This document shows, piece by piece, positions 52,282-61,743 of a stretch of DNA of 64,000 nucleotides. The number at the start of each line of letters is the position of its first letter. Position 1 is the stretch's first letter. Source of the DNA: Mycobacteroides sp. CBMA 271 (lineage in GTDB: Bacteria; Actinomycetota; Actinomycetes; Mycobacteriales; Mycobacteriaceae); the NCBI RefSeq assembly GCF_009729205.1, contig NZ_VTHB01000009.1, positions 1 to 64,000 of the forward strand, read 5' to 3'. The notes under the pieces were generated by a model. That model saw nothing but the letters and a program-made list of their open reading frames with translations. It was not told the origin of the DNA and searched no databases. A program made the translations under genes and the position numbers.

Positions 52282-53184
52282 ATGACCGAATCCACACACG
52301 AGCAGATCATTGTGATGACTGGTGCCACTGCGGGTCTCGGCGCGGGTACCGCCAAAATCCTTGCCGAACAACCCAACACGCGCCTCATCGTGGGCGCGCG
52401 CGGAACGGGCAGAGCGGTGCCGGGAGGGTGCGTGCTGCCACTTGACTTGGCGTCGCTGGACAGTGTCAGGCGCTTCTCCGAAGACGTGCGACGCGAGCTC
52501 GGTGATGCCTCGATCGATGTCCTGGTGCTCAATGCGGGGCTGCAGTTTCGAGACACGGACCACCGGACGGTCGATGGATTCGAGACCACGTTCGCGGTGA
52601 ATCACTTGGCCCACTACCTGTTGGCGCGGCTGCTACTGCCCGCCCTCACCGACGGTGGGCGGTTGGTGATCACATCGAGCGACACACATGACCCGTCGAT
52701 TATTCCCTTCGCGCCGCGATCACTGGATCCACTGCGGCTCGCACATCCGGACCCAGGAGGCATGGCTGCCGGCTTCCGCGCATACGCCGCCTCAAAGCTG
52801 TGCAATCTGCTGACGGCCCGATCGTTCGCAGGGCTAGGCGAGGTGACGCGGCGCGGAATTGAAGTTGTCTCCTACAACCCCGGGCTCACCTTGGGGACGG
52901 GGCTGGGCGGGCTGGACTCGCCAGGGGTTCGCGTGCTGCGTCCGCTGCTGCGCCTCGTCGCGTTGATCCGACCCCAGTTCCATCCCGGATCGGTGTATCG
53001 GTCGGGTGAAGCGCTGGCCGAGCTGGCGCTGGGTACGGTGAAACCGCCGCCTGGCCGTCTCTACGCGTCACTTGTCAAGGGGACGTTGACCTTCCCGGAT
53101 CCCGCGCCGCTGGCACAGGATGACCGGAAGGCCGACGAACTATGGCGCGACAGCGCCGCAATGGTTGGGTTAGAGCCGTCCTGA
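52282..53184 (+). CDS. Short-chain dehydrogenase/reductase, retinol-dehydrogenase-like
   Basis: This 300-residue SDR has the coenzyme motif MTGATAGLGAGTA, VLVLNAGLQF for the NNAG position, and the active-site Ser in VITSSDTHD. YAASKLCNLL is YxxxK. NPGLTLGTGLGG follows. The pattern is that of extended retinol-dehydrogenase-like oxidoreductases. ATG 52282 follows GGGGAGGG. The product of the divergent AraC gene probably regulates it. It overlaps the convergent epimerase gene by 15 bases. Confidence 0.88.
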   Translation: MTESTHEQIIVMTGATAGLGAGTAKILAEQPNTRLIVGARGTGRAVPGGCVLPLDLASLDSVRRFSEDVRRELGDASIDVLVLNAGLQFRDTDHRTVDGFETTFAVNHLAHYLLARLLLPALTDGGRLVITSSDTHDPSIIPFAPRSLDPLRLAHPDPGGMAAGFRAYAASKLCNLLTARSFAGLGEVTRRGIEVVSYNPGLTLGTGLGGLDSPGVRVLRPLLRLVALIRPQFHPGSVYRSGEALAELALGTVKPPPGRLYASLVKGTLTFPDPAPLAQDDRKADELWRDSAAMVGLEPS

Positions 53185-54150
53185 GCTGACGAAGAAGTCG
53201 ACGAGCTCGTTGACCGTCGTCTCGAGCGAGCGCGGGTCATAGCCCAATTCGGTGCGCGCCTTGGTGATGTCCACGGCAGGCGACACCGTCAGCTTGTTGA
53301 ACGCGGCGCGGCTCAGTGCGTCGCTCTTCAGGAGCTTGCCGATGGGTTCGATGACCGGGATCGCGGCGTTGAGCAGACCCATCGGCAGCGCGAACAACGG
53401 ACCGCGCTTGCCGATGTGTTGTGCGGCCAGACGACATATCTGGAGCAGGCCGCCGGTGTGTCCGCCCAGTAGATAGTTCTCTCCGGTGCGGCCCTTCTCG
53501 CCGGCCAGGTACAGCCCTGCCGCGACATCGCGGGCGTCCACCAAGTCATAGGTGCTGGCGACCATTGCGGGCAGCCGCCCGCGGGCGCTATCGAACAGCA
53601 GCTTGTTGATGCGCGAGAGCGGCGCAGGCGCGGGCAGATCCACCGGGCCATACACCCCCGTCGGATTGCAGATGACGGCGTCCAATCCGGATTCGATGAC
53701 CTCGCGCACGGCCACTTCGCCACCCCACTTGGAGCGCTGGTAGACGGGTAGGTCGGCACCGGTCGAGCGTGGAGTGTTCTCGTCGACGGTCGACACACTG
53801 TTGGAGTAGGAGTCAATCGAGCTGCAATGCACCATGCGGCGCGCGCCGACGGAGAGGGCCGCCTGCGCGACGGTACGGGCGCCTTCGGTGTTGATGCGCC
53901 AGCACAGCTCGTCCTCGTGCTTGAGGGTGATGACGGCGACCAGGTGGTAGACCACCTCGACACCTTCGAGAGCCTTCGTCATGGAGCCAAGATCTAGGAC
54001 ATCACCCGATACCCAGGTGACGGCCTCGCGAGTCTCCGGTGAGCTGGGCACTGCGCGGTCGATGGCGACCACCTCATGTCCGTTCTCCACTAGGAGATTG
54101 ACCAGGTTGGTGCCAATGAATCCGGCGGCACCGGTGACGGCAGTCTTCAT
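53170..54150 (-). CDS. NAD-dependent epimerase/dehydratase family protein
   Basis: This 326-residue extended SDR starts at ATG 54150 with MKTAVTGAAGFIGTNLVNLL, six bases after GAGGA. The glycine motif GAAGFIG is the NAD site. VHCSSIDSYS holds the Ser, and YQRSKWGGE is YxxxK. VCNPTGVYGP-type and YDLVDARDVAAGL segments are usual for sugar-nucleotide epimerases and 3-beta-HSD-like enzymes. The substrate cannot be fixed. It diverges from the peptide-transport operon. Confidence 0.88.
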   Translation of the reverse strand: MKTAVTGAAGFIGTNLVNLLVENGHEVVAIDRAVPSSPETREAVTWVSGDVLDLGSMTKALEGVEVVYHLVAVITLKHEDELCWRINTEGARTVAQAALSVGARRMVHCSSIDSYSNSVSTVDENTPRSTGADLPVYQRSKWGGEVAVREVIESGLDAVICNPTGVYGPVDLPAPAPLSRINKLLFDSARGRLPAMVASTYDLVDARDVAAGLYLAGEKGRTGENYLLGGHTGGLLQICRLAAQHIGKRGPLFALPMGLLNAAIPVIEPIGKLLKSDALSRAAFNKLTVSPAVDITKARTELGYDPRSLETTVNELVDFFVSSGRL

Positions 54151-54208
54151 CGTTGTCCTCAAGTGACGTGGGTGTTTTTTCGGTCAGGCGCTCGCGCGCT
54201 CGACCGTT

Positions 54209-54242
54209 GGCACCCAACCTACCTAACGCTCGCTTGGGTGCC
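54209..54242. promoter_or_regulatory. Perfect 9-bp inverted repeat upstream of the peptide-transport operon
   Basis: GGCACCCAA (54209-54217) and TTGGGTGCC (54234-54242) are perfect complements with a 16-base loop. They lie in the 218-base divergent gap between the epimerase and the ABC operon, 58 bases from the former's start. An operator or RNA hairpin is possible. Confidence 0.4.
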
Positions 54243-54302
54243 CTTGTGACATCTATTGGATCGCACCCAGGCAGGTTGGGGCAATAGTTGCGATACTCGC
54301 CG

Positions 54303-54357
54303 GATGAGCCGCTTGCGCGAAGACCGTCTGATCGGATGACCCGCTTGCGTGAAGACC
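54303..54357. repeat. Dispersed 25-30 bp repeat, locus C (two units)
   Basis: Two units, starting at 54303 and 54335, carry GATGAGCCGCTTGCGCGAAG and a variant with GATGACCCGCTTGCGTGAAG. They end 11 bases before the substrate-binding protein start at 54369. In an in-frame extension upstream of that start they would encode DEPLARRPSD, the same peptide as at locus A. Confidence 0.9.
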
Positions 54358-54368
54358 AGATACGGCGG

Positions 54369-55946
54369 ATGCGCAAACTGGCAGTGGCCGTATCTGTGCT
54401 GCTCGCCGCGGGATGTGGGATCGGACGGCCACCCGGAGCCGTCGACGGGCAGTACCTCACAGTCGGCACCACGGATCGGGTGTCCACCCTCGATCCCGCC
54501 GGGGCGTACGACAACGGGTCCTTCCAGGTAGAGAACCAGGTCTATCCCTTCCTGATGAACTTCACGCCGGGGACCGGCGACCTCAAACCCGACTTGGCCT
54601 CCTCGTGCGGATTCAAGAACCCGACGCTCTACAGCTGTGCGCTGAAACCCGGTTCCGTCTTCGCCAACGGCCACAAACTCACCTCGTCGGATGTGAAGTT
54701 CTCCTATGACCGCGAGCGCGTGATCAACGACCCCAACGGACCGCAGTCACTGCTGGCCAACCTCGATCGCGTGGAGGCGCCCGACGACCTGACGATCGAC
54801 TTCCGGCTCAAGCTCGCCAACGATCAGACCTTCCCCCAGGTGCTGGCCACCAATGCCGGACCGATCATCGACGAGGAGGTCTTCCCGCCCGATCGGTTGC
54901 TCGATGACGATGCCATCGCGAAGGCCGAGCCCTTCGCGGGCCCGTACACCATCACCTCACACAGCAAGAACCAGCTGATCGGGCTGCGCGCCAACCCCCA
55001 TTACGTCGGCGGGCTGGGTGCACCGCAGTCAGAGCTGGTAGGTATCAAGTACTACAGCGGTGGCGAGAACCTCAAGATCGATATCGAGAACCGGGCAATC
55101 GACGTGGCCTATCGAAGCCTGTCGCCCAACGATATCGAGACACTCCGGGTCAATCCGCGCCTCGCCGTGCATGAGGGTCCCGGCGGAGAACTCAGGTACA
55201 TCGTCTTCAACCTCAAGACCATGCCGGGTGGTACAGATGCCCAGAAGCTCGCGATCCGCAAGGCCGTCTCGTCGCTGATCGACCGTGAGGCATTGTCCCG
55301 CAACGTATACAAGGGCATCTACACCCCGGCCTACTCGGTAGTGCCCGACTCGATGGCGGGTACCCGTGAATCCTTCAAAACAATCTACGGTGCCAGGCCG
55401 AACGTCGACCTGGCCCGAAAGTTTCTGTCAGAGGCCGACATACCGGTCCCCGTGCTGATAAATCTGCAATACAACCCGGACCATTACGGGGGAAACTCTT
55501 CGGAGGAATATGCGGCGGTCAAGGGACAGCTCGAAGCCTCCGGCCTGTTCCGGGTGGACCTGCAGTCCACCGAGTGGGTGGCCTACCAGGAGCGGCGATC
55601 ATCGGACTCGTACCCGGTGTACCAATTCGGCTGGTTTCCGGATTTCCCCGACCCGGACAATTATCTGACGCCGTTCTTCATGCCGGACAACATGGTGGTG
55701 AACCACTTCCAGAGTGACACCATCACCCGGCTCATCACGGCCGAGGCCACCGAACCGGATCGCGCCAAACGCCTGAGCATCATCGGGCAAATCCAGGATC
55801 TGATGGCGCGCGACTACATTTCGACGCTCCCACTGCTCACCGGCAAGCAGATCGCGATATCGGTCAAGAACGTCGAAGGGATCATGCTGGGCCCGTCGTT
55901 CAAGTTCCAGTTCACTCCGCTGAAGAAGACGGGGGGTGTCGCGTGA
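54369..55946 (+). CDS. Peptide ABC transporter substrate-binding lipoprotein
   Basis: This 525-residue extracytoplasmic solute-binding protein of family 5 starts at ATG 54369 with MRKLAVAVSVLLAAGCGIG; the lipobox is LAAGC. TVGTTDRVSTLDPAGAYDN and SCGFKNPTLYSCALKPGSVFANG, then DVKFSYDRERV, are typical of DppA/OppA proteins. Starts at ATG 54336 or further up would put repeat-coded residues ahead of the signal. It captures oligopeptides for the downstream permeases. The order A-B-C-D is like M. tuberculosis dppABCD; whether it is dpp or opp is not settled. Confidence 0.9.
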   Translation: MRKLAVAVSVLLAAGCGIGRPPGAVDGQYLTVGTTDRVSTLDPAGAYDNGSFQVENQVYPFLMNFTPGTGDLKPDLASSCGFKNPTLYSCALKPGSVFANGHKLTSSDVKFSYDRERVINDPNGPQSLLANLDRVEAPDDLTIDFRLKLANDQTFPQVLATNAGPIIDEEVFPPDRLLDDDAIAKAEPFAGPYTITSHSKNQLIGLRANPHYVGGLGAPQSELVGIKYYSGGENLKIDIENRAIDVAYRSLSPNDIETLRVNPRLAVHEGPGGELRYIVFNLKTMPGGTDAQKLAIRKAVSSLIDREALSRNVYKGIYTPAYSVVPDSMAGTRESFKTIYGARPNVDLARKFLSEADIPVPVLINLQYNPDHYGGNSSEEYAAVKGQLEASGLFRVDLQSTEWVAYQERRSSDSYPVYQFGWFPDFPDPDNYLTPFFMPDNMVVNHFQSDTITRLITAEATEPDRAKRLSIIGQIQDLMARDYISTLPLLTGKQIAISVKNVEGIMLGPSFKFQFTPLKKTGGVA

Positions 55947-56968
55947 GCAGCACACTCCTGCGCTACCTCGGGGTGCGCCTGGCGTTGATCATTCCGACGG
56001 CGTGGATCCTGATGACCGTGGTGTTCGTGCTCATGCGGGGTATCGGCGATCCCATTACCGCGCAGGCCGGCGGCCGGCTCACTCCGGCCGAGATCGCCAA
56101 ACGCAAGGCCGAGGCGGGATTCGACCGCCCGATTTGGACCCAGTATTGGGAGTACCTCACGGGGGTCCTGCGTGGTGACTTTGGGCGCACCTTGACCGAC
56201 AAGCGGTCGATCACCGACATCATCGTGGTCAACGGCGCCGCCACCCTGGAGCTCGCGGCTGGCGCAATCATCGTGGCGCTGCTCGTGGGAATTCCGTTGG
56301 GGCGTCTGGCCGCAACCCATCGAGACAAGATTACCGATGTGTCCTTGCGGCTGGCGGCGGTGCTGTTTTACGCCGCTCCGGTGTTCTTCGTGGCGATCCT
56401 GCTTAAGTTGTTCTTCTCGGTGAAGCTCGGCTGGCTGCCGGCGTCAGGGCGCAGCACCGTCGGCACCGAGATCGCACTGGACGCCATGCCGCACCGCACC
56501 CACCTGTTGTTGGTGGACACCGTGTTGTACGGCAACAGTGGATATTTCGTGGATGCCCTCAAACATCTGGTGCTGCCAGTCTTGGCGCTCGGCCTGCTGA
56601 CCGCCGGGGTGTTTCTGCGGTTGGTGCGGGTCAACCTGTTGCAGACACTGCGGGCGGGATATGTGGATGCCGCTCGGGCCCGCGGGCTTTCCGAGCGAGT
56701 GGTGGTGGGACGTCATGCCTTCCGGAACTCGCTGGTGCCGGTGGTCACGGTGATGGGCATGCAGATCGCCATGCTGCTCGCCGGCGCCGTGCTAACGGAA
56801 ACCGCGTTCGAATGGAACGGTCTGGGTTCTCAACTAGCGCACTATCTTTCGGCACGTGACTTCGTGGCCGTACAGGGCATCGTCACCGTGATCGCGATCA
56901 TCGTAGCGGTGATGAGCTTCGTCATCGACGTGGTAGTCGCATTCATCGATCCGAGGGTGAGGTTCTGA
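55943..56968 (+). CDS. Peptide ABC transporter permease (DppB/OppB type)
   Basis: This 341-residue protein has six membrane helices and the binding-protein-dependent transport motif DAARARGLSERVVVGRHAFRNSLVPVVTVMG. VFVLMRGIGDPI in the first external loop is characteristic. It starts at GTG 55943 in an overlap with the binding protein's stop. It forms the channel with the next gene's product. Confidence 0.93.
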   Translation: MSSTLLRYLGVRLALIIPTAWILMTVVFVLMRGIGDPITAQAGGRLTPAEIAKRKAEAGFDRPIWTQYWEYLTGVLRGDFGRTLTDKRSITDIIVVNGAATLELAAGAIIVALLVGIPLGRLAATHRDKITDVSLRLAAVLFYAAPVFFVAILLKLFFSVKLGWLPASGRSTVGTEIALDAMPHRTHLLLVDTVLYGNSGYFVDALKHLVLPVLALGLLTAGVFLRLVRVNLLQTLRAGYVDAARARGLSERVVVGRHAFRNSLVPVVTVMGMQIAMLLAGAVLTETAFEWNGLGSQLAHYLSARDFVAVQGIVTVIAIIVAVMSFVIDVVVAFIDPRVRF

Positions 56969-57912
56969 TGACGGGCATGACGAAACGAGCGCCGCTCGCC
57001 GAGCGACTGCGCCGGCTCCCCGGTGTGAGTTTGTTGCGTTCCACGCACGGACTGCAGCGGGTCACCCTGGTAGGCGGTCTTGTCCTCGTCATCGGATTCA
57101 TACTTGTCGCGGCCATCGCGCCCCTGTTGGCGCCGTACGGGTTCTCGCAAACTAGTGCGGACGGGGTCGATTTCGTGCGGCAGCAGGCTCCGTCATGGCA
57201 GCACTGGTTCGGTACCTCGGTGCGCGGTGAGGATGTGCACTCCCGGGTGCTGTTCGGTGCCCGTACCGCGCTGCTCGTCATCCTGGCCTCGCTGGTGGTC
57301 TCCCTGCCCGTCGGTGTGGTGCTGGGGCTGACCTCTGGATACCTGGGCGGCTGGCTGGACCGCGGGTTGGTCCTGGTGACGGACGCGCTGTACGCCATGC
57401 CCTCGCTGCTGCTGGCCATCGTGGTATCGATCGCGGTCACCGGAGGTCAATCCAGCACCGGCGGAGGCATTATCGCGGCGGCCATCGCCATCATGGCCGT
57501 ATTCGTGCCGCAATACTTCCGGGTGGTACGCAACGCCACCGTCGGCATCAAGCAGGAACCCTTTGTCGACGCCGCCCGGGTCACCGGCGCCAGCACACCG
57601 CGAATCCTGTTTCGGCACATCCTGTCCAATGTCACCTCGTCGCTGCCGGTCATCATCACCCTCAACGGCGCCGAGGCCATCCTGACGTTGGCCGGCCTCG
57701 GCTTTCTCGGGTTCGGCATCGAACCCACCCAGGCCGCCGAATGGGGATACGACCTGAACAAGGCGTTATCGGATGTGGCCAACGGGATTTGGTGGACTGG
57801 GGTGTTCCCGGGTATCGCCATTGTGCTCGTGGTGCTCGGCATGACGTTGGTGGGCGAGAGTCTCAACGAAGTCATCAATCCGCTACTGCGAACCCGGCGA
57901 GGTGACGCGTGA
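56968..57912 (+). CDS. Peptide ABC transporter permease (DppC/OppC type)
   Basis: This 314-residue second permease has an N-terminal tail, a first helix near 40-55, FGTSVRGEDVHSRVLFGARTALL typical of DppC, and the EAA loop DAARVTGASTPRILFRHILSNV. Its ATG overlaps the previous stop by one base. Its stop overlaps the ATPase start. Confidence 0.93.
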   Translation: MTGMTKRAPLAERLRRLPGVSLLRSTHGLQRVTLVGGLVLVIGFILVAAIAPLLAPYGFSQTSADGVDFVRQQAPSWQHWFGTSVRGEDVHSRVLFGARTALLVILASLVVSLPVGVVLGLTSGYLGGWLDRGLVLVTDALYAMPSLLLAIVVSIAVTGGQSSTGGGIIAAAIAIMAVFVPQYFRVVRNATVGIKQEPFVDAARVTGASTPRILFRHILSNVTSSLPVIITLNGAEAILTLAGLGFLGFGIEPTQAAEWGYDLNKALSDVANGIWWTGVFPGIAIVLVVLGMTLVGESLNEVINPLLRTRRGDA

Positions 57913-59573
57913 GTGACATGGAAGCAGTGGCGCCGTTGTCGTTCCGGTCGCTATCGGTGACCTTCAGCACCGACAGTGGGCCCGTCGCCGCGGTGGAGGA
58001 CGTGTCCTTCGACGTGAAACCGGGTGAGGTGCTCGCCGTTGTCGGAGAATCGGGCTCGGGCAAATCGGTGTCCTCACGCGCCGCCATCCGGCTGCTGCCC
58101 GAGACCGCGCGCATCACCGGCTCGGTTCTGCTGGACGGCCGCGATGTCACCACACTGTCGGGCCGTGAGCTGACGGCTATGCGCGGCAAGGACATCGCGA
58201 TGGTGTTCCAGGAGCCTGGGGCGGCACTGGATCCGCTCTTCACCATCGGCTACCAGGTAGGTGAGGCAGTCCGCGCGCACGCGGCCATGACCCGCACGCA
58301 GGCCCGCGCGCGGGTCCTCGAACTGCTCGCACTGGTGCAGTTGCCCGATCCGGAGCGCCGCTACGACTGCTATCCGCATCAGCTCTCGGGTGGTCAGAAA
58401 CAACGCGTGGTCATCGCGATCGCCATCGCCTGCGACCCCAAGGTGATCATCGCCGACGAGCCGACCACCGCCCTCGATGTGACGGTACAGGCCGAAATCC
58501 TGGAACTCCTCCGGGATCTGCGCGATCGGATTGGCAGCTCGATCGTGCTCATCACTCACAACATGGGCGTCGTCGCCGATATCGCCGACCGGGTGGTGGT
58601 GATGAAACAGGGCAGAGTCGTCGAAATAGCCCCGGTGGAACAGCTTTTCGCCGCGCCTGCCGAACCGTACACACGGGCGCTGCTGGCGGCCGTGCCGCAC
58701 CTCGGCCAGGGAGATCCTGAGCATGCACCCGCGGAGAGTGGAGATCCGGCCGAGCCGGTGCTGGAGGTGTCCCACTTGGTGGTGGAATTCCCCGGTCCGC
58801 TCGGGCGCTCATCCTTCCGTGCCGTCGACGACGTGAGTTTCAGCATCGGTCGCGGTAAAACCCTTGGACTGGTGGGGGAGTCAGGGTCGGGCAAGTCGAC
58901 CATCGGTCGATGCGTGGCCGCGCTGCAGCCGCCGGCCTCCGGATCGGTGCGGATGCTCGGGCAGGAAATCGTGGGCATGAGTCAGCGCAAGCTGCGTCCG
59001 CTGCGCGCCAGGTTCGGGTTCGTGTTCCAGGACCCGGCCACCTCGTTGAACCCGAAGATGCGCGTGGGTGATTGCATTGCCGAACCCATGTGGGTGCATC
59101 GTTACGGGGATCGGCACAAGATCCTCAGCCGAGTCGCTGAACTGGTCGATGCCGTGCAACTTCCGGCCGGCACTGAAAACCGCTATCCGCATGAGCTTTC
59201 CGGAGGCCAGCGGCAGCGTGCCAATTTGGCCAGGGCGCTGGCGTTGAGCCCCGACCTGCTGGTCGCCGACGAACCCACCAGCGCGCTTGACGTATCGGTG
59301 CAGGCGGCGGTGCTGGACCTGTTCGAGGAGTTGCAGCAGCAGTGGCAGTTCGCTTGCCTGTTCATCAGTCACGATCTGGCCGTGGTGGACCGGCTCGCCG
59401 ACGAGGTCGCGGTGCTGCGTCACGGGGTGCTCGAAGAGATGGGTCCGCGCGGTCAGATTCTGCATAACCCGTCCACCGAATACACCCGCGCATTGGTTGC
59501 GGCGGTGCCGGTGCCGGATCCCTTAGAACAAAGGGAGCGTCAGCGCGCCCGTCGTTCCGTGCCGCCGAGATGA
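57909..59573 (+). CDS. Peptide ABC transporter, fused double ATPase (DppD-DppF type)
   Basis: This 554-residue protein carries two nucleotide-binding domains in one chain. The first has Walker A GESGSGKS near residue 44, LSGGQKQR, and Walker B VIIADEPTT. The second, from about residue 285, has GESGSGKST, LSGGQRQR and LLVADEPTS. Each also has the DppD-type C-terminal segment EPYTRALLAAVPHL or TEYTRALVAAVP. M. tuberculosis DppD has the same fused layout, of similar length. It powers uptake through the two permeases. Confidence 0.94.
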   Translation: MSDMEAVAPLSFRSLSVTFSTDSGPVAAVEDVSFDVKPGEVLAVVGESGSGKSVSSRAAIRLLPETARITGSVLLDGRDVTTLSGRELTAMRGKDIAMVFQEPGAALDPLFTIGYQVGEAVRAHAAMTRTQARARVLELLALVQLPDPERRYDCYPHQLSGGQKQRVVIAIAIACDPKVIIADEPTTALDVTVQAEILELLRDLRDRIGSSIVLITHNMGVVADIADRVVVMKQGRVVEIAPVEQLFAAPAEPYTRALLAAVPHLGQGDPEHAPAESGDPAEPVLEVSHLVVEFPGPLGRSSFRAVDDVSFSIGRGKTLGLVGESGSGKSTIGRCVAALQPPASGSVRMLGQEIVGMSQRKLRPLRARFGFVFQDPATSLNPKMRVGDCIAEPMWVHRYGDRHKILSRVAELVDAVQLPAGTENRYPHELSGGQRQRANLARALALSPDLLVADEPTSALDVSVQAAVLDLFEELQQQWQFACLFISHDLAVVDRLADEVAVLRHGVLEEMGPRGQILHNPSTEYTRALVAAVPVPDPLEQRERQRARRSVPPR

Positions 59574-59649
59574 CATCTATGCGGGAGTTACGTCGTGCGT
59601 TACCTGCGCGAATGTGATGTCGGTGCAACGCAAGTGGCGTGCCCAGGGG

Positions 59650-61653
59650 TTAGGAAGCGCCTGCGGTGTGCTCGTGCGACGGCCTCTCGGCGGCCTTCTT
59701 GTGATCACCGGAGCTCGACGCCGAGCCGGTTTCCGGATGCCCTGGCTTGTGGTCGCTTGCCCCATTCGGTGTGGAGGCCTGTTGTCCGCCAACGCTGGCT
59801 GACGAACCGGTGCTCCCACTCCCGTTCGTTGTGGAATTCTCAGTGTCGGAATGCGCAGCGGAAGAGGCGTCTGTGGCCGCCCCGCCGCTCTTCTTGGTCG
59901 CCGCCGGCGTCCTCTCGCTCTTCGTAGATCCCGATTCGGCCGCCGGGCTGGCCGAATGGTCGAAAAGCCTGCTCCCCGCGGTTTTCCCGTCGCGGGCTAT
60001 GCCGTTGGCGCCGATACCGATCTTCGGCGTGATGGTGTTGGACTCGTGTGCCGCGGGCTTCTTGTCGGCATCGGGCTTGCTCGGTGACTCTTTTGCCTTG
60101 GTTTCGCCGGCCGCCGGAGAGGCTTTGGTGACCGGGCTCTCGGTGGCTTTGGCGAGGTGATCCGGCTGTGGGGAGGTCTTGCTGCTCGGTGTCTGTTCGG
60201 CCGGGGTATTAGCAACCGTCACACCGTGTGTCTCGCTGATGGAGACAGACTGGCCGTTGCGCTTCAACGTGACATCGCGCCCCGCGACCTCGAGGGTCGC
60301 TCCCGAAGGCGTGGTGACTGTGGTGCCGGTTGCGGCCTTGCCGGCCGACTCTTGAGATTGCTTGGAGGCGTTCTGCTTTGCAGATTCGGGCCGGTCTTCG
60401 ATGGTCGCGACCACCTTTGTGCCCTCGGAGACGGTTGTGGTGCTGCCGTCCCTGCTGAGGGTGGTACCTGGATTGGCCTTGATCTGATCGGCCGAGCGTT
60501 GCGCCGACTGGCTGGACTTGAGGTAGTTGGTCACGGCCGAGATGACTTCCCCGCCGTTCAGGCCGTGGTCGACCACCCCGTCGCGCGGCACCCCGGGCAG
60601 CGAATGCACTTCGATGTTGACCGCAGTGGAACCCGGTGCCGCTGTGATGAATTGAGACTTGTATGGGGTGGCGACGACATCATTTTTGGTGCTCACCACC
60701 AGGTAGTCGACACCTGGCTTGGTGTCCGGCAGCTTGTCGAGCTTGTCGAGAAAGCGGCTGCCCACGGTCTGTTGCGACAAGGACGGCCAGCCCAGCGTGC
60801 TGACAGCCGAATAGATCACGTCTTTGACGGGTTTCCAGCCGTTGATATCGACCGAATTGCCCACCGGGCCAATGACGTCGGCGAGTCCACTGAAGGTGGT
60901 GCCGTGACTCGAGGGCGCCAGCTGGACAACATTAGCCACCCTGTCAGATTTGTCCTGCGCGACGAAATTCTTGATCAGCAGGCCGCCCTGCGAATGGCCG
61001 ACGAGGTCGACTTTGCCGGCGCCGGTTTGATCCAAGACCGTCGCGACTTCATGGGCAAGCTGTTGTGTGGACACCTCGACATCGCCGAAGCCGCGCAGCC
61101 CGATCTGCCGTCCGATCGAGCCCACGAGGCCCTGAAATCCCTTCTGGCCGTACTCGAAGGTGAACGCCTTCATCCCCGCATCATGCAGGCTCGTCTTCAT
61201 CGCATCCCAGTACTTTTGGTTCTCGGCAGTTCCGTGAACTAGGACGACCGGGATGCTCCCCGGTGTCGGTGTGCCGGCTTCGGCCGGGGAGGCGAGGGAT
61301 TCGGACTTGATGACCGCATCCAGACCGTGGCCGTTCTCACCCGGATTCAATGAGACGGTGGCCCGCCGGGTGATCGTGAGGGTGGGCGATGAATCGGAGG
61401 CAGCGGGCCCGGCCCCGAGCGGTGTCGAGTCCGAGGTCAGGGAAATGTACCCGGACTCCACCGTCAACGTGATCGGAGCAGACAAGGGATTCTCTGAGAT
61501 CGTGTGAAGGGCCGCGGGCGCCCCGTCCGTGACCACCAATGATGCGACCAGAGATGCGGCCAATAAAACCCGCAGCCTGGCTGCGCGGGGGTGATGCGAT
61601 AGGGGATTCCGTGAGGCGCCGCGTGCACAGTACGACGCCGTCGGCATGCACAA
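59650..61653 (-). CDS. Secreted lipase-like alpha/beta-hydrolase with long disordered tail
   Basis: This 667-residue protein has a hydrophobic N-terminal segment (about 26-49) that is a signal peptide or anchor. The hydrolase domain (about 130-375) has the oxyanion VLVHGTAEN, the nucleophile Ser221 in GHSQGG, a likely acid at Asp325 (STKNDVVATPY) and His363 in VDHGLNGG, so the lipase triad is complete. From about residue 380 to the end the chain is Ser/Ala/Thr/Lys/Pro-rich and low-complexity. It probably spans or sits in the cell wall while the catalytic domain acts on lipid esters. Such a long tail is uncommon for this family. Confidence 0.82.
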   Translation of the reverse strand: MCMPTASYCARGASRNPLSHHPRAARLRVLLAASLVASLVVTDGAPAALHTISENPLSAPITLTVESGYISLTSDSTPLGAGPAASDSSPTLTITRRATVSLNPGENGHGLDAVIKSESLASPAEAGTPTPGSIPVVLVHGTAENQKYWDAMKTSLHDAGMKAFTFEYGQKGFQGLVGSIGRQIGLRGFGDVEVSTQQLAHEVATVLDQTGAGKVDLVGHSQGGLLIKNFVAQDKSDRVANVVQLAPSSHGTTFSGLADVIGPVGNSVDINGWKPVKDVIYSAVSTLGWPSLSQQTVGSRFLDKLDKLPDTKPGVDYLVVSTKNDVVATPYKSQFITAAPGSTAVNIEVHSLPGVPRDGVVDHGLNGGEVISAVTNYLKSSQSAQRSADQIKANPGTTLSRDGSTTTVSEGTKVVATIEDRPESAKQNASKQSQESAGKAATGTTVTTPSGATLEVAGRDVTLKRNGQSVSISETHGVTVANTPAEQTPSSKTSPQPDHLAKATESPVTKASPAAGETKAKESPSKPDADKKPAAHESNTITPKIGIGANGIARDGKTAGSRLFDHSASPAAESGSTKSERTPAATKKSGGAATDASSAAHSDTENSTTNGSGSTGSSASVGGQQASTPNGASDHKPGHPETGSASSSGDHKKAAERPSHEHTAGAS

Positions 61654-61700
61654 AACGGTAGGTGCTCAGCCGGTGGATCGCATGTCGAGCGCCCTAATTT

Positions 61701-61730
61701 TGTTGCAACACTGCCAATTTGTGATTGGCA
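61701..61730. promoter_or_regulatory. Adjacent palindromes between amidase and lipase-like genes
   Basis: TGTTGCAACA (61701-61710) is a perfect 10-base palindrome. TGCCAAT (61712-61718) and ATTGGCA (61724-61730) form a perfect 7-bp hairpin with a 5-base loop. They lie after the amidase stop and 48 bases before the lipase-like start on the minus strand, so an operator for the latter or a transcript end are both possible. Confidence 0.45.
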
Positions 61731-61743
61731 TCACGGATTCGGA

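Noticed and set aside
59574..59649. Intrinsic terminator after the peptide ATPase gene
   Set aside because: Only a 4-bp stem ACGC/GCGT is present, with no T tract.
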